A stretch of 64,000 nucleotides of DNA from Mesobacillus jeotgali (GCF_900166585.1 NZ_FVZC01000009.1:868001-932000), one strand, 5' to 3'; counted from the first letter of the stretch, positions 9,097 through 17,869 are shown. The notes: generated by a model not told the origin, from the sequence alone. A program made the numbers and translations.

Positions 9097-9681
9097 ATGA
9101 GTACAATTCCTTATGTCATTGAACAATCCAACCGGGGCGAGCGTTCCTACGATATCTATTCCCGTCTGTTAAAAGACCGCATCATTATGCTTGGAGATGA
9201 AATCAATGATCAGGTGGCAAACAGTGTTATTGCTCAGCTTCTTTTTCTTGAAGCGGATAATCCTGAAAAGGATATCTCCATCTATATTAATAGTCCTGGA
9301 GGTTCAACCACAGCGGGTTTCGCGATATTTGATACGATGGAGTACATCAAACCCGATATCAGCACAATCTGTATTGGAATGGCCGCATCTTTTGGAGCCA
9401 TGCTGCTGCTTGCCGGCACAAAGGGGAAAAGGTTTGCATTGCCAAACAGTGAAATCATGATTCATCAGCCGCTTGGCGGTGCCAGAGGCCAGGCGACGGA
9501 GATAGAAATTTCCGCTAAAAGAATCCTGAAGCTTCGTGAACATATAAATCACCTGATCTCAGAACGCACTGGTCAGCCAGTTGAAAAAATTGAAAAAGAC
9601 ACAGACCGTGATTACTTTATGAGTGCCCAGGAGGCGTTGGAGTATGGGGTCATAGATAAAATCATTACACGCACGAGATAA
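9097..9681 (+). CDS. clpP: ATP-dependent Clp protease proteolytic subunit (ClpP paralogue)
   Basis: A 194-residue serine peptidase with the catalytic triad in register with family numbering: Ser98 in 'GMAASFGA', His123 in 'MIHQPLGG', Asp172 in 'DRDYFM'. Length and motifs are those of a functional ClpP, which forms a 14-mer barrel fed by ClpX or ClpC. Being paired with a sigma factor rather than standing alone suggests a second, condition-specific ClpP; whether the main clpP lies elsewhere cannot be seen here. RBS GGAAAGGGAGG precedes the ATG. Confidence 0.95.
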   Translation: MSTIPYVIEQSNRGERSYDIYSRLLKDRIIMLGDEINDQVANSVIAQLLFLEADNPEKDISIYINSPGGSTTAGFAIFDTMEYIKPDISTICIGMAASFGAMLLLAGTKGKRFALPNSEIMIHQPLGGARGQATEIEISAKRILKLREHINHLISERTGQPVEKIEKDTDRDYFMSAQEALEYGVIDKIITRTR

Positions 9682-9683
9682 AG

Positions 9684-9713
9684 GTGGGCTGCTTTAGCAG
9701 CTCACTTTTTTAT
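9684..9713 (+). terminator. Rho-independent terminator after clpP
   Basis: Stem GTGGGCTGC / GCAGCTCAC (one G-T pair), short TTTA loop, followed by a T tract. It starts three bases after the clpP stop and closes the sigma-clpP unit. Confidence 0.85.
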
Positions 9714-9801
9714 TTTTTTACTAGAACTGAAAAAGCTACACTGTTATAATCGAATTTATATTTTAAAAATTTGAACAATATAAATGTAAAGGGGAGTGTC
9801 C

Positions 9802-10983
9802 ATGAATATTTACGGATCAGAAAAGATCAGAAAAATGACTTCCAGCATTTTTCAGGAAGTGGTAGACCGGAAGCAGGCGGCACTGAGGAATGGCAAAGAT
9901 GTTATTGACCTTAGCATTGGGAGTCCAGATTTCAAGCCCCCGGCATTTGTGATGGAAACACTAGCGAAATATTCATTGGACCCAAGTAAGTACGGATACA
10001 CATTAAAGGGAATTGATGAGTTCAATGAAGCTGTTGCTTATTTTTACAAACAGCGTTATTCGGTCGAACTGGATGACAAAACGGAAGTGCTGCAATTAAT
10101 GGGGTCACAGGATGGACTTGCGCATCTCGCAACCGCTATAGTGGATCCAGGTGACTATGTGCTGGTTCCAGACCCGGGGTATCCAATCTATGAAGCCAGC
10201 GTTACCATAGCAGGCGGGGAGATATATCCAATGCCTCTTTTGGAGGAAAATAAATTTCTGCCAAGGCTAAATGAGATCCCTGAAGAGGTACTGCAAAAAA
10301 CAAAAATGATGATATTAAGCTATCCAGGAAATCCTGTTACGGCATTGGCTGACAGCACCTTTTTTGGAGAAGTTGTTGAATTTGCCAGGGTACATAATAT
10401 TCTTGTCGTGCATGATTTCGCGTATTCTGAGTTGATCTTTGACGGAAATCCACAAATCAGTTTCCTGTCTGTACCGGGGGCTAAAGAGGTAGGCATCGAG
10501 TTTAATTCACTGTCAAAAACTTTCAATATGGCTGGCTGCAGAATTGGCTATGTGGCTGGAAATGCGGAGGTTATAAACTTACTGGCTTCCTTTAAATCAC
10601 ATATTGATTATGGAGTTTTTTATCCGATTCAAAAAGCAGCGATTGCTGCACTTACTTCTGATTTTTCTTTCCTTGAGGATCAGCTGAGGGAGTATCAAGC
10701 AAGGCGGGATGCGCTGGTGGCAGGCTTCCGGAATAGCGGCTGGGAAGTGGCCAATTCTCCGGCAACAATGTTTGTCTGGGCTAAAATCCCGGCTGGCTGG
10801 AAGTCTCGTGATTTTGCCTTCAAGTTGATTGAAGAGGAAGGGATTGTGGTTGTTCCAGGAGATGCCTTTGGACAGCAAGGAGAAGGCTATGTCAGGATAG
10901 CTATGGTGCAGCCACCGGAAAGATTGGAAGAGGCAGCACAGCGGGTAAATAAGTTTTTGATGGGGTTTCCGGTAGGAATATAA
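9802..10983 (+). CDS. Class I/II aminotransferase, LL-diaminopimelate aminotransferase-like
   Basis: About 393 residues of a fold-type I PLP enzyme. Motifs: 'DLSIGSPDF' near the N-terminus, 'PDPGYPIY' substrate region, 'YPGNPVTA', 'HDFAYSEL' with the PLP-binding Asp and Tyr, and the Schiff-base Lys in 'SLSKTFNMAG', then 'RIGYVAGN'. The closest family by pattern is DapL/MalY-type enzymes annotated as LL-diaminopimelate or general aminotransferases; the true substrate is open. ATG 9802 follows AAAGGGGA; the GTG six bases earlier overlaps the ribosome binding site. It stands alone between a terminator and a riboswitch. Confidence 0.85.
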   Translation: MNIYGSEKIRKMTSSIFQEVVDRKQAALRNGKDVIDLSIGSPDFKPPAFVMETLAKYSLDPSKYGYTLKGIDEFNEAVAYFYKQRYSVELDDKTEVLQLMGSQDGLAHLATAIVDPGDYVLVPDPGYPIYEASVTIAGGEIYPMPLLEENKFLPRLNEIPEEVLQKTKMMILSYPGNPVTALADSTFFGEVVEFARVHNILVVHDFAYSELIFDGNPQISFLSVPGAKEVGIEFNSLSKTFNMAGCRIGYVAGNAEVINLLASFKSHIDYGVFYPIQKAAIAALTSDFSFLEDQLREYQARRDALVAGFRNSGWEVANSPATMFVWAKIPAGWKSRDFAFKLIEEEGIVVVPGDAFGQQGEGYVRIAMVQPPERLEEAAQRVNKFLMGFPVGI

Positions 10984-11002
10984 AATTATTTCGTAGAACG
11001 AA

Positions 11003-11031
11003 TTGACTTTTGGCTGAATTTAGAATATTAT
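11003..11031 (+). promoter_or_regulatory. Sigma-A promoter of the SAM-riboswitch operon
   Basis: TTGACT at 11003-11008, a 17-base spacer, then TATTAT at 11026-11031. A start near 11038 would put the riboswitch at the 5' end of the transcript. Confidence 0.65.
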
Positions 11032-11065
11032 CACTTTATCAAACTAAAATTTAATACTAAATGTC

Positions 11066-11176
11066 TTCTTATCAAGAGAGGTGGAGGGAAAGGCCCTGCG
11101 AAACCTCGGCAACAGGTTCTGAATGAATACTGTGCTAATTCCTGCGGACTGATGGTCTGAAAGATGAGGAGAGAGT
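11066..11176 (+). ncRNA. SAM-I (S-box) riboswitch aptamer
   Basis: Classic S-box landmarks are present in order: 'CTTATCAAGAGAGGTGGAGG', 'GGCCCTGCGAAACCTCGGCA', 'ACAGG', 'GTGCTAATTCC' and 'GAAAGATGAGGAGAG'. The 5' strand CTCTTATC-like P1 arm pairs with GATGAGGAGAG at the 3' end. Binding S-adenosylmethionine stabilises the aptamer and lets the downstream terminator form, so the operon is expected to be on when SAM or methionine is low. Confidence 0.95.
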
Positions 11177-11184
11177 ATTCAGTG

Positions 11185-11214
11185 GCTCTCTTCTTTATGA
11201 AGGGAGCTTTTTTT
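11185..11214 (+). terminator. Riboswitch expression-platform terminator
   Basis: Stem GCTCTCTTC / GAAGGGAGC with TTTAT loop followed by seven T. It lies directly after the S-box and before the monooxygenase gene; the GAGAG strand of P1 overlaps sequences able to form the antiterminator. Confidence 0.85.
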
Positions 11215-11306
11215 AAGAGGCTTTTTCATAAGTCTCTATGTTTTTTTAAAAAAACCAACTTAACAGGTTGGAAAAGTAAGTTTAATGGAGCAGAGGAGAG
11301 ATCAGG

Positions 11307-12356
11307 ATGAAATACGGATTTTGGCTGCCGATTTTCGGCGGATGGTTAAGAAATGTTGAAAATGAAGAAATGCCACCAACTTTTGATTATGCAAAAAAAG
11401 TGATTCAATCAGCAGAAAAGTGGGGATACTCGACTACTTTAATTGCAGAACTATATTTGAATGATATAAAAGGGCCTGAACAAGATTCCCTTGAAGCATG
11501 GACAACGGCTGCTGCTCTGGCTTCAGTAACGGAAAGAATTGAAATTATGGCTGCAGTAAGACCTGGATTCCATAATCCTGCGATAACGGCAAAAATGGCA
11601 GCAAACATCGACCAAATCAGCAATGGGCGTTTTACCCTGAATGTTGTCTCAGCATGGTGGGAGGAAGAAGCTCGCCAGTATGGCGGTATTTTTACCGAAC
11701 ATGATGAGCGATATGACCGGACTACGGAGTTTATCGATGTACTAAAGGGGCTATGGAGTAGAGAAAGCTTCTCATATGAGGGGAAGTTCTATCAGCTGAA
11801 GGATACAAAACTGTTCCCTAAACCAGTTCAGCGTCCTAATCCGATTTTATATGCTGGCGGTGAAAGTCCTAAAGGAAAACAAACCATTGTGGAGAAATGT
11901 GATGCCTATGTTATGCATGGAGGCACGGTAGAAGAGATTGACACCAAAATATCGGATATGAAAAACCGCAGGGCTGCCACAACAAATCCTGAACTATCGG
12001 AGTTCGGAATGGCTGCTTATGTAATTTGCCGTGACACGGAAGAAGAAGCCTTAGCAGAACTGGAGCGAATCACAACAGTGAAAGAATCCAGCGCGTATGC
12101 AGGCTTTAAGGATTTCACGAGCAAGTCCCAGCTTGAACAGCAAATCCAGCTGCAGGATTATTCAGTTTCAAACAGGGGTTTACGCCCGAACCTGGTTGGA
12201 ACTCCTGAGCAAATTGCAGAGCGGATCTTAAAGTATGAAGAAGCTGGCTTGGGATTGCTTCTTCTGCAGTTCTCACCCCAACTGGAAGAAATGGAACGAT
12301 TCGCTAAGCAGGTAATGCCGCTTGTTGAGGAAAAAAGAAATCAACTGACAGTTTGA
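11307..12356 (+). CDS. LLM-class FMNH2-dependent monooxygenase, SfnG/SsuD-like
   Basis: A 349-residue luciferase-like TIM-barrel enzyme. Family features: 'KYGFWLPIFGGW' start, 'WTTAAALASVTERIEI', 'NIDQISNGRFTLNVVSAWW' and 'DERYDRTTEFIDVLKGLW', then 'KPVQRPNPILYAGG'. These match the alkanesulfonate/dimethylsulfone monooxygenases that release sulfite from organosulfur compounds using FMNH2. Control by a SAM riboswitch supports a role in sulfur scavenging when methionine is short; the exact substrate is not proven. RBS AGAGGAGAGATC precedes the ATG. An ATP-grasp gene follows within 30 bases. Confidence 0.9.
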   Translation: MKYGFWLPIFGGWLRNVENEEMPPTFDYAKKVIQSAEKWGYSTTLIAELYLNDIKGPEQDSLEAWTTAAALASVTERIEIMAAVRPGFHNPAITAKMAANIDQISNGRFTLNVVSAWWEEEARQYGGIFTEHDERYDRTTEFIDVLKGLWSRESFSYEGKFYQLKDTKLFPKPVQRPNPILYAGGESPKGKQTIVEKCDAYVMHGGTVEEIDTKISDMKNRRAATTNPELSEFGMAAYVICRDTEEEALAELERITTVKESSAYAGFKDFTSKSQLEQQIQLQDYSVSNRGLRPNLVGTPEQIAERILKYEEAGLGLLLLQFSPQLEEMERFAKQVMPLVEEKRNQLTV

Positions 12357-12385
12357 TCATTTAGCAGAACTAGGAGATGAAGAAA

Positions 12386-13345
12386 ATGAGCAAAGTTTAT
12401 ATAATTCATGAAAATACTGAATGGACAATCCATTTAACAAATAGGCTGCAGGAACTGGGAGTTCCATTTGAAGAATGGCATCTGGACGAAGGGGTGCTGG
12501 ATTTGTCAAAGGAGCCGCCAGAGGGGATATTTTATAGCAGGATGAGTGCTTCTTCTCACACCAGAGGACATCGCTTCGCGCCGGAATATACGGCACAGGT
12601 CTTAGCCTGGCTGGAGAACCATGGCCGGATCGTGTATAACGGGACTCGGGCTTTGGAACTGGAAGTCAGCAAAGTAAAACAGTATCTGGAACTGACCAAA
12701 CATGGGGTAAGGACTCCAAGAACCATTGCATCTGTAGGAATTAAACAGCTTTTGGAAGCGGCGAAGGAATTTGAAGGAAGACCTTTCATTACAAAACACA
12801 ATCGTGCTGGAAAAGGTCTAGGCGTCCAGCTGTTTCAATCTGTAGAAGCATTAAAGGCATATGTGGAAGGTCCAGCATTTGAGGTACCTATCGATGGAGT
12901 TACGCTTTTACAGGATTATATTCAATCTCCTGAAAGTTACATCACTCGATGCGAATTTGTAGGTGGAGAATTTGTTTACGCGGTAAAAGTAGATACATCG
13001 GAAGGATTTGAATTATGCCCGGCTGATGCCTGCCAGATCGGTGATTTGTTCTGCCCTGTAGGGGAAGAAGCAGAAGAAAAGCCGAAATTTCAGATCATTG
13101 AAGGCTTCAATGACCCAATTATTGAAAAATATAAGAAAGTCCTTGAAGCAAACAACATCCATGTGGCAGGTATTGAATTCATCCGTGACGAGCAAGGTGT
13201 CATATTCACTTATGATATAAACACAAATACGAACTACAATTCAGATGCGGAAACAAGAGCAGGAAAATTTGGCATGCTTCAGCTGGCTAAGTTTTTAAAA
13301 GATGAACTTCATGCTGAATATGGAGCCGTTACCTTTGAGCGTTAA
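12386..13345 (+). CDS. ATP-grasp family ligase (RimK-like)
   Basis: About 319 residues. The central and C-terminal parts show ATP-grasp features: Lys in 'FITKHNRAGKGLGVQLF' (glycine-rich loop), 'LLQDYIQSPESYITRCEFVGG', and the metal-binding 'YDINTNTNYN'. It resembles RimK-type carboxylate-amine ligases, for which the substrate is unpredictable. ATG 12377 overlaps the ribosome binding site TAGGAGA, so 12386 is preferred. It shares the SAM-riboswitch transcript with the upstream monooxygenase and ends at a strong terminator, so its product probably belongs to sulfur or methionine metabolism. Confidence 0.8.
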   Translation: MSKVYIIHENTEWTIHLTNRLQELGVPFEEWHLDEGVLDLSKEPPEGIFYSRMSASSHTRGHRFAPEYTAQVLAWLENHGRIVYNGTRALELEVSKVKQYLELTKHGVRTPRTIASVGIKQLLEAAKEFEGRPFITKHNRAGKGLGVQLFQSVEALKAYVEGPAFEVPIDGVTLLQDYIQSPESYITRCEFVGGEFVYAVKVDTSEGFELCPADACQIGDLFCPVGEEAEEKPKFQIIEGFNDPIIEKYKKVLEANNIHVAGIEFIRDEQGVIFTYDINTNTNYNSDAETRAGKFGMLQLAKFLKDELHAEYGAVTFER

Positions 13346-13351
13346 CTCTTA

Positions 13352-13377
13352 GCAGGGAATATCCCTGCTTTTTTTTG
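13352..13377 (+). terminator. Rho-independent terminator
   Basis: Stem GCAGGGA / TCCCTGC with a short AATA-type loop followed by eight T; ends the SAM-regulated operon. Confidence 0.9.
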
Positions 13378-13443
13378 TTTAAGAAAAGAGGAAGTTGTGA
13401 TAATTTAGTTTTAACAACTATTGGTAAATGGAGAGAGAAAGAA

Positions 13444-14256
13444 ATGATTAGTCAATCGATTAAAAACAACCTTACTGCTGATTGTGAAAATTGCTTTGGC
13501 CTATGCTGTGTGGCATTGCCATATGCAAAATCCGCGGACTTTGCTTTTGATAAAGAAAGCGGGTCGCCATGCAGGAATTTGCAGAAGGATTTCCGCTGTG
13601 GAATTCATGGAAAACTTAGAGAGGAAGGCTTCAAGGGCTGTACAGTATACGAATGTTTTGGGGCAGGACAAAAGGTGTCCAGGATTACCTACCAGGGACA
13701 TGATTGGCGAAAGCAGCCAGAGAAAGCCAAGGAAATGTTTGACCTTTTTCCTATCATGCAGCAGCTTCATGAAATGCTCTGTTATCTTGAGGAAGCAATG
13801 GCATTGAAGGAAACAAAATCGATTTATCCAGATCTTCATGATATTTATTTTAAAATGGAGCAGCTTACAAACCTTTCTGCGGCGGAAATCCTCTCTCAGG
13901 ATATTCCTGCACATCGCGCGCTTGTAAACGAACTGCTTTTAAAGACAAGTTTACTGGTCCGCTCTAAAATTAAGAATAAGAAAAAACCTAAAGGTAAGAA
14001 TCTGCTTGGGGCAAAAATGCGACACGCAGACCTAAAAGGTTCCGATTTCCGTGGTGCTTTGCTGATTGCGGCTGACCTTAGGGAAGCTGACCTGAGGCTG
14101 TGTGATTTTATTGGTGCAGACATGAGGGATGCTGATTTAAGCGATGCCAATCTTGAAGGCAGTTTTTTTCTTACCCAGGCACAGATTAACTCGGCAAAAG
14201 GAAATGACCGGACAAGACTGCCTTTAACTTTATCAAAACCAAAACATTGGGGGTGA
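13444..14256 (+). CDS. Pentapeptide-repeat protein with Cys-rich N-terminal domain
   Basis: About 270 residues from ATG 13444 (behind GGAGAGAG). The N-terminus has nine cysteines including 'CENCFGLCC' and 'CRNLQKDFRC', like zinc/iron-chelating YkgJ-type domains. A helical middle follows, then at about residues 180-240 a run of pentapeptide repeats of the A(D/N)LxxADL type ('AKMRHADLKGSDFRGALL...', 'ADMRDADLSDANLEG') that form a right-handed beta helix. Function of this combination is unknown; pentapeptide proteins include DNA mimics such as Qnr, but nothing here proves that role. Confidence 0.85.
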   Translation: MISQSIKNNLTADCENCFGLCCVALPYAKSADFAFDKESGSPCRNLQKDFRCGIHGKLREEGFKGCTVYECFGAGQKVSRITYQGHDWRKQPEKAKEMFDLFPIMQQLHEMLCYLEEAMALKETKSIYPDLHDIYFKMEQLTNLSAAEILSQDIPAHRALVNELLLKTSLLVRSKIKNKKKPKGKNLLGAKMRHADLKGSDFRGALLIAADLREADLRLCDFIGADMRDADLSDANLEGSFFLTQAQINSAKGNDRTRLPLTLSKPKHWG

Positions 14257-14260
14257 GCGA

Positions 14261-14347
14261 ATGTCAGCTATAATCATATTAATTGGCAGCATTTTTAGCG
14301 TGCTCGCTGTTGGATATGGGACTAAAGTTTGGAATAAAAAGAAGTAA
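14261..14347 (+). CDS. 28-residue single-pass membrane peptide
   Basis: ATG 14261 follows GGGGTGAG at six bases, the first base after the pentapeptide-repeat stop. The peptide is one hydrophobic helix (IIILIGSIFSVLAVGYG) with a basic end, WNKKK. Its close placement suggests translation from the same mRNA. Function unknown. Confidence 0.55.
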   Translation: MSAIIILIGSIFSVLAVGYGTKVWNKKK

Positions 14348-14398
14348 GTTTGTTTTTTAAGACCTTATGGATTCCTATTTAAATAAATTTTGTAAGGA

Positions 14399-14427
14399 AA
14401 TGCTCAGCAAAAACTGAGCATTCTTTT
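14399..14427. terminator. Bidirectional terminator
   Basis: AATGCTCAG / CTGAGCATT around a six-base A-rich loop, with T-rich flanks on both strands, between convergent genes; it overlaps the stop codon of the DUF2785 gene. Confidence 0.8.
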
Positions 14428-15265
14428 AAACTATTAGATTCTCCTTTAATATACGTTCGATTTCTTTTCGTATTTGACCGCCTTTATTAAGAAATATTAA
14501 ACGGAAATAAAGTGATTTTAAGAATTGTTTTAAATTCGTATTCTTCCGAAAAAAGGTCGGTGTAAACCCATTTTTTCTTTTAATTTCTGTTATTTCATTC
14601 GATAGATTCACAACCCACTCTTTTAAATGGTCTTCTTTCATGCCTTTTTCTAAAAGAGCAGTTATTGCTGAAATCAGCCGCTCATCTTCTTCGTCTGTAT
14701 AGGCAGTTTCTATTAAAATGCATCTCCTGATGGTCTGCAGACATTCACATGTCAAAGTAATATCAAACAAAGGGTGCTTAACGGCTTCATCCATCAAATC
14801 AGCACCATGAGCAATGCTGTGTGCCCACCCTTTTTCCTCGACGTATCCTCGCGTATCTTCTTCCTGTTGAAGATATTTAATGCTGCTTTTGATAGCTTTA
14901 ATGACCGAGTGCTCCGACAAAAATCTTGCATCTCGATCCTGTCCTAAAATAAGGGCAACCACTAAAGAGGAAAATGCCCTGGTAAATACTGAATCATTAT
15001 TTTTTGAACCGATATTATAAAATAAATGGTCCTTGTCAATGCATGTCATCAGTAAATAGTCCATTTGCTGATCATTTAAATAATCCTGCTTAATAAGGTA
15101 ATAAAACGACGTGTAAATCAATTTGTCCCTTAATTCCGGGTCAGTGGAGCCTATATGTTCAACCATGTCTTTGATGAGTCTGTCGAGATTTTTGTTAGTA
15201 ATTGTTTCTGGATTATTAAAATCCAATTCCTTTAATTCTATTTTTAAAAAGCCTGCCGTTACCAT
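14426..15265 (-). CDS. DUF2785 family protein
   Basis: A 279-residue helical, cytoplasmic protein with the family's 'GWAHSIAHGADLMDEAVKHP' block (two His and an Asp that may bind a metal) and helical repeats either side. No enzymatic role is established for DUF2785. The ATG at 15265 is preceded by GAGGTGGAGGATG-type ribosome binding sequence. Stands alone between terminators. Confidence 0.8.
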   Translation of the reverse strand: MVTAGFLKIELKELDFNNPETITNKNLDRLIKDMVEHIGSTDPELRDKLIYTSFYYLIKQDYLNDQQMDYLLMTCIDKDHLFYNIGSKNNDSVFTRAFSSLVVALILGQDRDARFLSEHSVIKAIKSSIKYLQQEEDTRGYVEEKGWAHSIAHGADLMDEAVKHPLFDITLTCECLQTIRRCILIETAYTDEEDERLISAITALLEKGMKEDHLKEWVVNLSNEITEIKRKNGFTPTFFRKNTNLKQFLKSLYFRLIFLNKGGQIRKEIERILKENLIV

Positions 15266-15490
15266 CGTTCATCCTCCACCTCTTTGTTTATTTTACCATG
15301 TTTTTCATATTAGACTAGAAATATCCAGATTCTTTTTATGGGTGACAAAGTTGAGGATAAAGTAAGAGGATATATATTAAATGAGAATTTGGATTAACAC
15401 CTTTTCTGATTTTTAGTGTGCACATGAGAGATAAATAAAATAGTAGTGGATTGTCATCGTCACTAAAACAGTTGATTGAAACCAAACTAA

Positions 15491-15514
15491 AAAACTCTTG
15501 CTGGGCAAGAGTTT
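15491..15514 (-). terminator. Terminator of the 33-residue membrane peptide gene
   Basis: AAACTCTTGC / GCAAGAGTTT with a TGG loop; six T follow on the minus strand. Confidence 0.7.
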
Positions 15515-15519
15515 ATATT

Positions 15520-15621
15520 TCAGTATTTAGCTTTTTCCTTTGATGTGAGAATGAATAGGATAGTCCATTCAATGAAAAAAAGGGTGATGCCCATAATGAT
15601 ATCCAACATTTTTTGTCGCAT
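15520..15621 (-). CDS. 33-residue membrane peptide
   Basis: ATG at 15621 on the minus strand sits seven bases after TAGGAG. The peptide has one hydrophobic helix (about residues 6-26) and a charged tail TSKEKAKY. A dedicated terminator six bases beyond the stop supports it being a real gene. Function unknown. Confidence 0.55.
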   Translation of the reverse strand: MRQKMLDIIMGITLFFIEWTILFILTSKEKAKY

Positions 15622-15904
15622 TCTATCAACTCCTAGAAGAAGATTACATGTTAATTATACGTTTGATAGGAGTTGAACAGTTGGCTTGAAATTGAGAAAT
15701 AAATGAACAAAAGAAGGACAATATGTGAACAAATCAACTTGCCCTCATGATGAGAGCTAGTTGAGTATCAGTCTAAGAAAGTTTAAATATCTCCATAGAT
15801 TTGACAGCATTAATCAAGAGTTTTGAAGTAATTACTATGTAAAATTTCTTTGAGGAGTAGAAATTCTTTTAATGGCAAAAAATGTGGAGGAAGGAGGAAT
15901 GAGT

Positions 15905-16474
15905 ATGAATTTGCTTGAACTGCCTGCACTGCTTGTTCTGGATGTTCAGAAAGGGTTTGACGATCCATATTGGGGAAAGAGAAACAACCTAGAAGCAGAA
16001 GACAATATCGCAAGGCTATTGACAGAATGGCGGAACAGACATGGCGAAGTAATATATACGAAGCACCTATCACTCGACCCAGGATCTCCGTTGCATCACC
16101 GAAATCCATTGGGTACGGAATTGAAAGAAGTCATTAAGCCGGTTGAGGGTGAAGTGATTTTCACAAAAAATGTGAATAGTGGTTTTATTGGGACCGAACT
16201 TGAATCCTATCTAAAACGAAAACAGGTTAAGTCAGTCGTGATCACCGGATTATCGACTCAGCACTGCGTTTCTACAACGACCAGAATGAGCGGGAATCTG
16301 GGTTTTGATACTTACCTTGTATCTGACGCAATAGCGGCTTTTGAAATTACGGATCATAAGGGAGTAAAGCATACAGCTGAGTCAATCCAGGAACATGAAC
16401 TGGCCATGCTTCAAAAAGAATTTGCAACAATTGTTACCACCGATAACTTGATAAAACAATTGGTTCAGCAATAA
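15905..16474 (+). CDS. Isochorismatase-like cysteine hydrolase
   Basis: 189 residues with the family triad Asp13 ('LVLDVQKGF'), Lys88 ('VIFTKNVNSGF') and Cys121 ('LSTQHCVSTTTR'), plus the cis-peptide region before the Cys. Members include nicotinamidase, isochorismatase and ureidoacrylate hydrolases; the substrate is not deducible. Of the two ATGs behind GGAAGGAGG, the one at 15905 has the better spacing (8 bases). Single gene with its own terminator. Confidence 0.88.
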   Translation: MNLLELPALLVLDVQKGFDDPYWGKRNNLEAEDNIARLLTEWRNRHGEVIYTKHLSLDPGSPLHHRNPLGTELKEVIKPVEGEVIFTKNVNSGFIGTELESYLKRKQVKSVVITGLSTQHCVSTTTRMSGNLGFDTYLVSDAIAAFEITDHKGVKHTAESIQEHELAMLQKEFATIVTTDNLIKQLVQQ

Positions 16475-16498
16475 AGCGCAGGAGCAGTCCTGCGCTTT
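16473..16498. terminator. Bidirectional terminator
   Basis: Perfect stem AAAGCGCAGGA / TCCTGCGCTTT with a four-base loop between convergent genes; it touches both stop codons. Confidence 0.85.
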
Positions 16499-17250
16499 CA
16501 TATATTTTTACCCAGGAATTTTAAAACCCTGTGATAAGGGCATTTGGATAAAGAAGTATCATCATCTCTTAGGAAGTATTGACGCCATTCAAAATTATCT
16601 TCGGCACCGTATGTGTTCAAGTCAGGATGAATAGGAATGCTATCATATTTTGAGAGTCTTTTTCTCACCTGATCTTTAATTCTCTGCGCATAACTATTTG
16701 ATTTATTGAATTCCTGCAGGACCCAGCGCGGAGTAATCGCGAGCATCATGACATCAAAATGTCTGCTTTTCCGGTTTTTATGGGCAGGCGTAGCACAATA
16801 CATAAAATATTTTTCACCATTGAAGCAAAACTCCCAGATTGAATCATGTGGATCCTGAGGGATATCTGCTGGCCAATCAAATTCATCCAATGCACTAAGC
16901 CCAGAAAGTTGCTCCCAGAAAAGTTGTTCGAACTCATCGATGGGCAGTTCAAGCATCCATTCGGGGGTTTCATAGAATATAATCAAAGAAGTAAAATTTC
17001 CAAACTCCCTCGAGTGTTTTGTATAGCTATTCAATAAGCCAGCCAATTCATTTAATGTTGTGTCCCTCCTTGGATTTCCAACAAATCCATATTTAAGTTG
17101 ATTCATTGAAAATCCAATCGTGGCCGGTATACAGGGAAAAGGCTTTTCTTTATCACTCATTTTAGCGAAGAATCTTTCCAGTGCCTGCTTTTCCCAATCC
17201 AGCAACTCATTCCGGGAGGAAGAACCATGTGTATACAAGCCAATCATCAT
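16498..17250 (-). CDS. YqcI/YcgG family protein
   Basis: About 250 residues with family blocks 'FPCIPATIGF', 'GNPRRDTTLNELA', 'WEFCFNGEKYFMYCATPAHKNRKSR' and C-terminal 'KCPYHRVLKFLG'. YqcI/YcgG proteins are soluble and of unknown reaction. The ATG at 17250 follows GGAGGTGACT at proper distance; the GTG six bases earlier lies in the ribosome binding site. Confidence 0.85.
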   Translation of the reverse strand: MMIGLYTHGSSSRNELLDWEKQALERFFAKMSDKEKPFPCIPATIGFSMNQLKYGFVGNPRRDTTLNELAGLLNSYTKHSREFGNFTSLIIFYETPEWMLELPIDEFEQLFWEQLSGLSALDEFDWPADIPQDPHDSIWEFCFNGEKYFMYCATPAHKNRKSRHFDVMMLAITPRWVLQEFNKSNSYAQRIKDQVRKRLSKYDSIPIHPDLNTYGAEDNFEWRQYFLRDDDTSLSKCPYHRVLKFLGKNI

Positions 17251-17435
17251 AGTCACCTCCGATAGCTTCTACACTATATTCAAAATATAAAGAATAGGGT
17301 AGATGTCCCGGGACAAATGGGCAAGAATCCAGAACATGCAAATCGAAAATTAAGTTAAGGATGTTTCATCAGGTTGTATAAGGATATATGGTAAAATAAA
17401 GACTATATGACGTCTGAAATTAGGAGGGACATTCC

Positions 17436-17825
17436 ATGCAGCCAGTCATATTATTCGATGGAGTCTGCAACTTCTGTGATGCCAGTGTCCAGTTTATTCT
17501 GGACCGGGATGACAAAGAAATGTTCCGCTTTGCATCGCTGCAAAGTGATGCCGGGCAGGAACTCTTAAAAAAATATAATGTACCTGATGATGTGGACAGC
17601 ATGATTTTAATTGAAGATGGAAAAGTCTATTATAAATCGGCGGCTGCACTAAGAATAAGCCGCCATCTGAAAGGTGCCTGGAAACTGCTTTATGCTATGA
17701 TCATCGTGCCGGCTCCGATCAGGAATCTTGTATATGATCTCATTGCCAGAAATAGATTGAAATGGTTCGGACAGAAAGATAGCTGTATGCTTCCTCCGCC
17801 GAACGTCAGGAAGAGATTCTTATAG
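17436..17825 (+). CDS. DCC-family thiol-disulfide oxidoreductase (YuxK-like, DUF393)
   Basis: 129 residues starting with the signature 'ILFDGVCNFCDASVQFIL': Asp8 followed by CNFC, the DxxCxxC motif that names the family, in a thioredoxin-like fold. A Ser-Arg 'LRISRHLKGAW' helix and basic C-terminus follow, as in other DCC proteins. Role in the cell is not well defined. RBS TAGGAGGGAC. Own terminator downstream. Confidence 0.88.
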   Translation: MQPVILFDGVCNFCDASVQFILDRDDKEMFRFASLQSDAGQELLKKYNVPDDVDSMILIEDGKVYYKSAAALRISRHLKGAWKLLYAMIIVPAPIRNLVYDLIARNRLKWFGQKDSCMLPPPNVRKRFL

Positions 17826-17832
17826 ACAAAAA

Positions 17833-17869
17833 GAACGGAAAAGCCAGTGTAGGCTTTTCCGTCTTTTTT
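17833..17869 (+). terminator. Rho-independent terminator
   Basis: ACGGAAAAGCC / GGCTTTTCCGT, six-base loop, then seven T. Confidence 0.9.
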
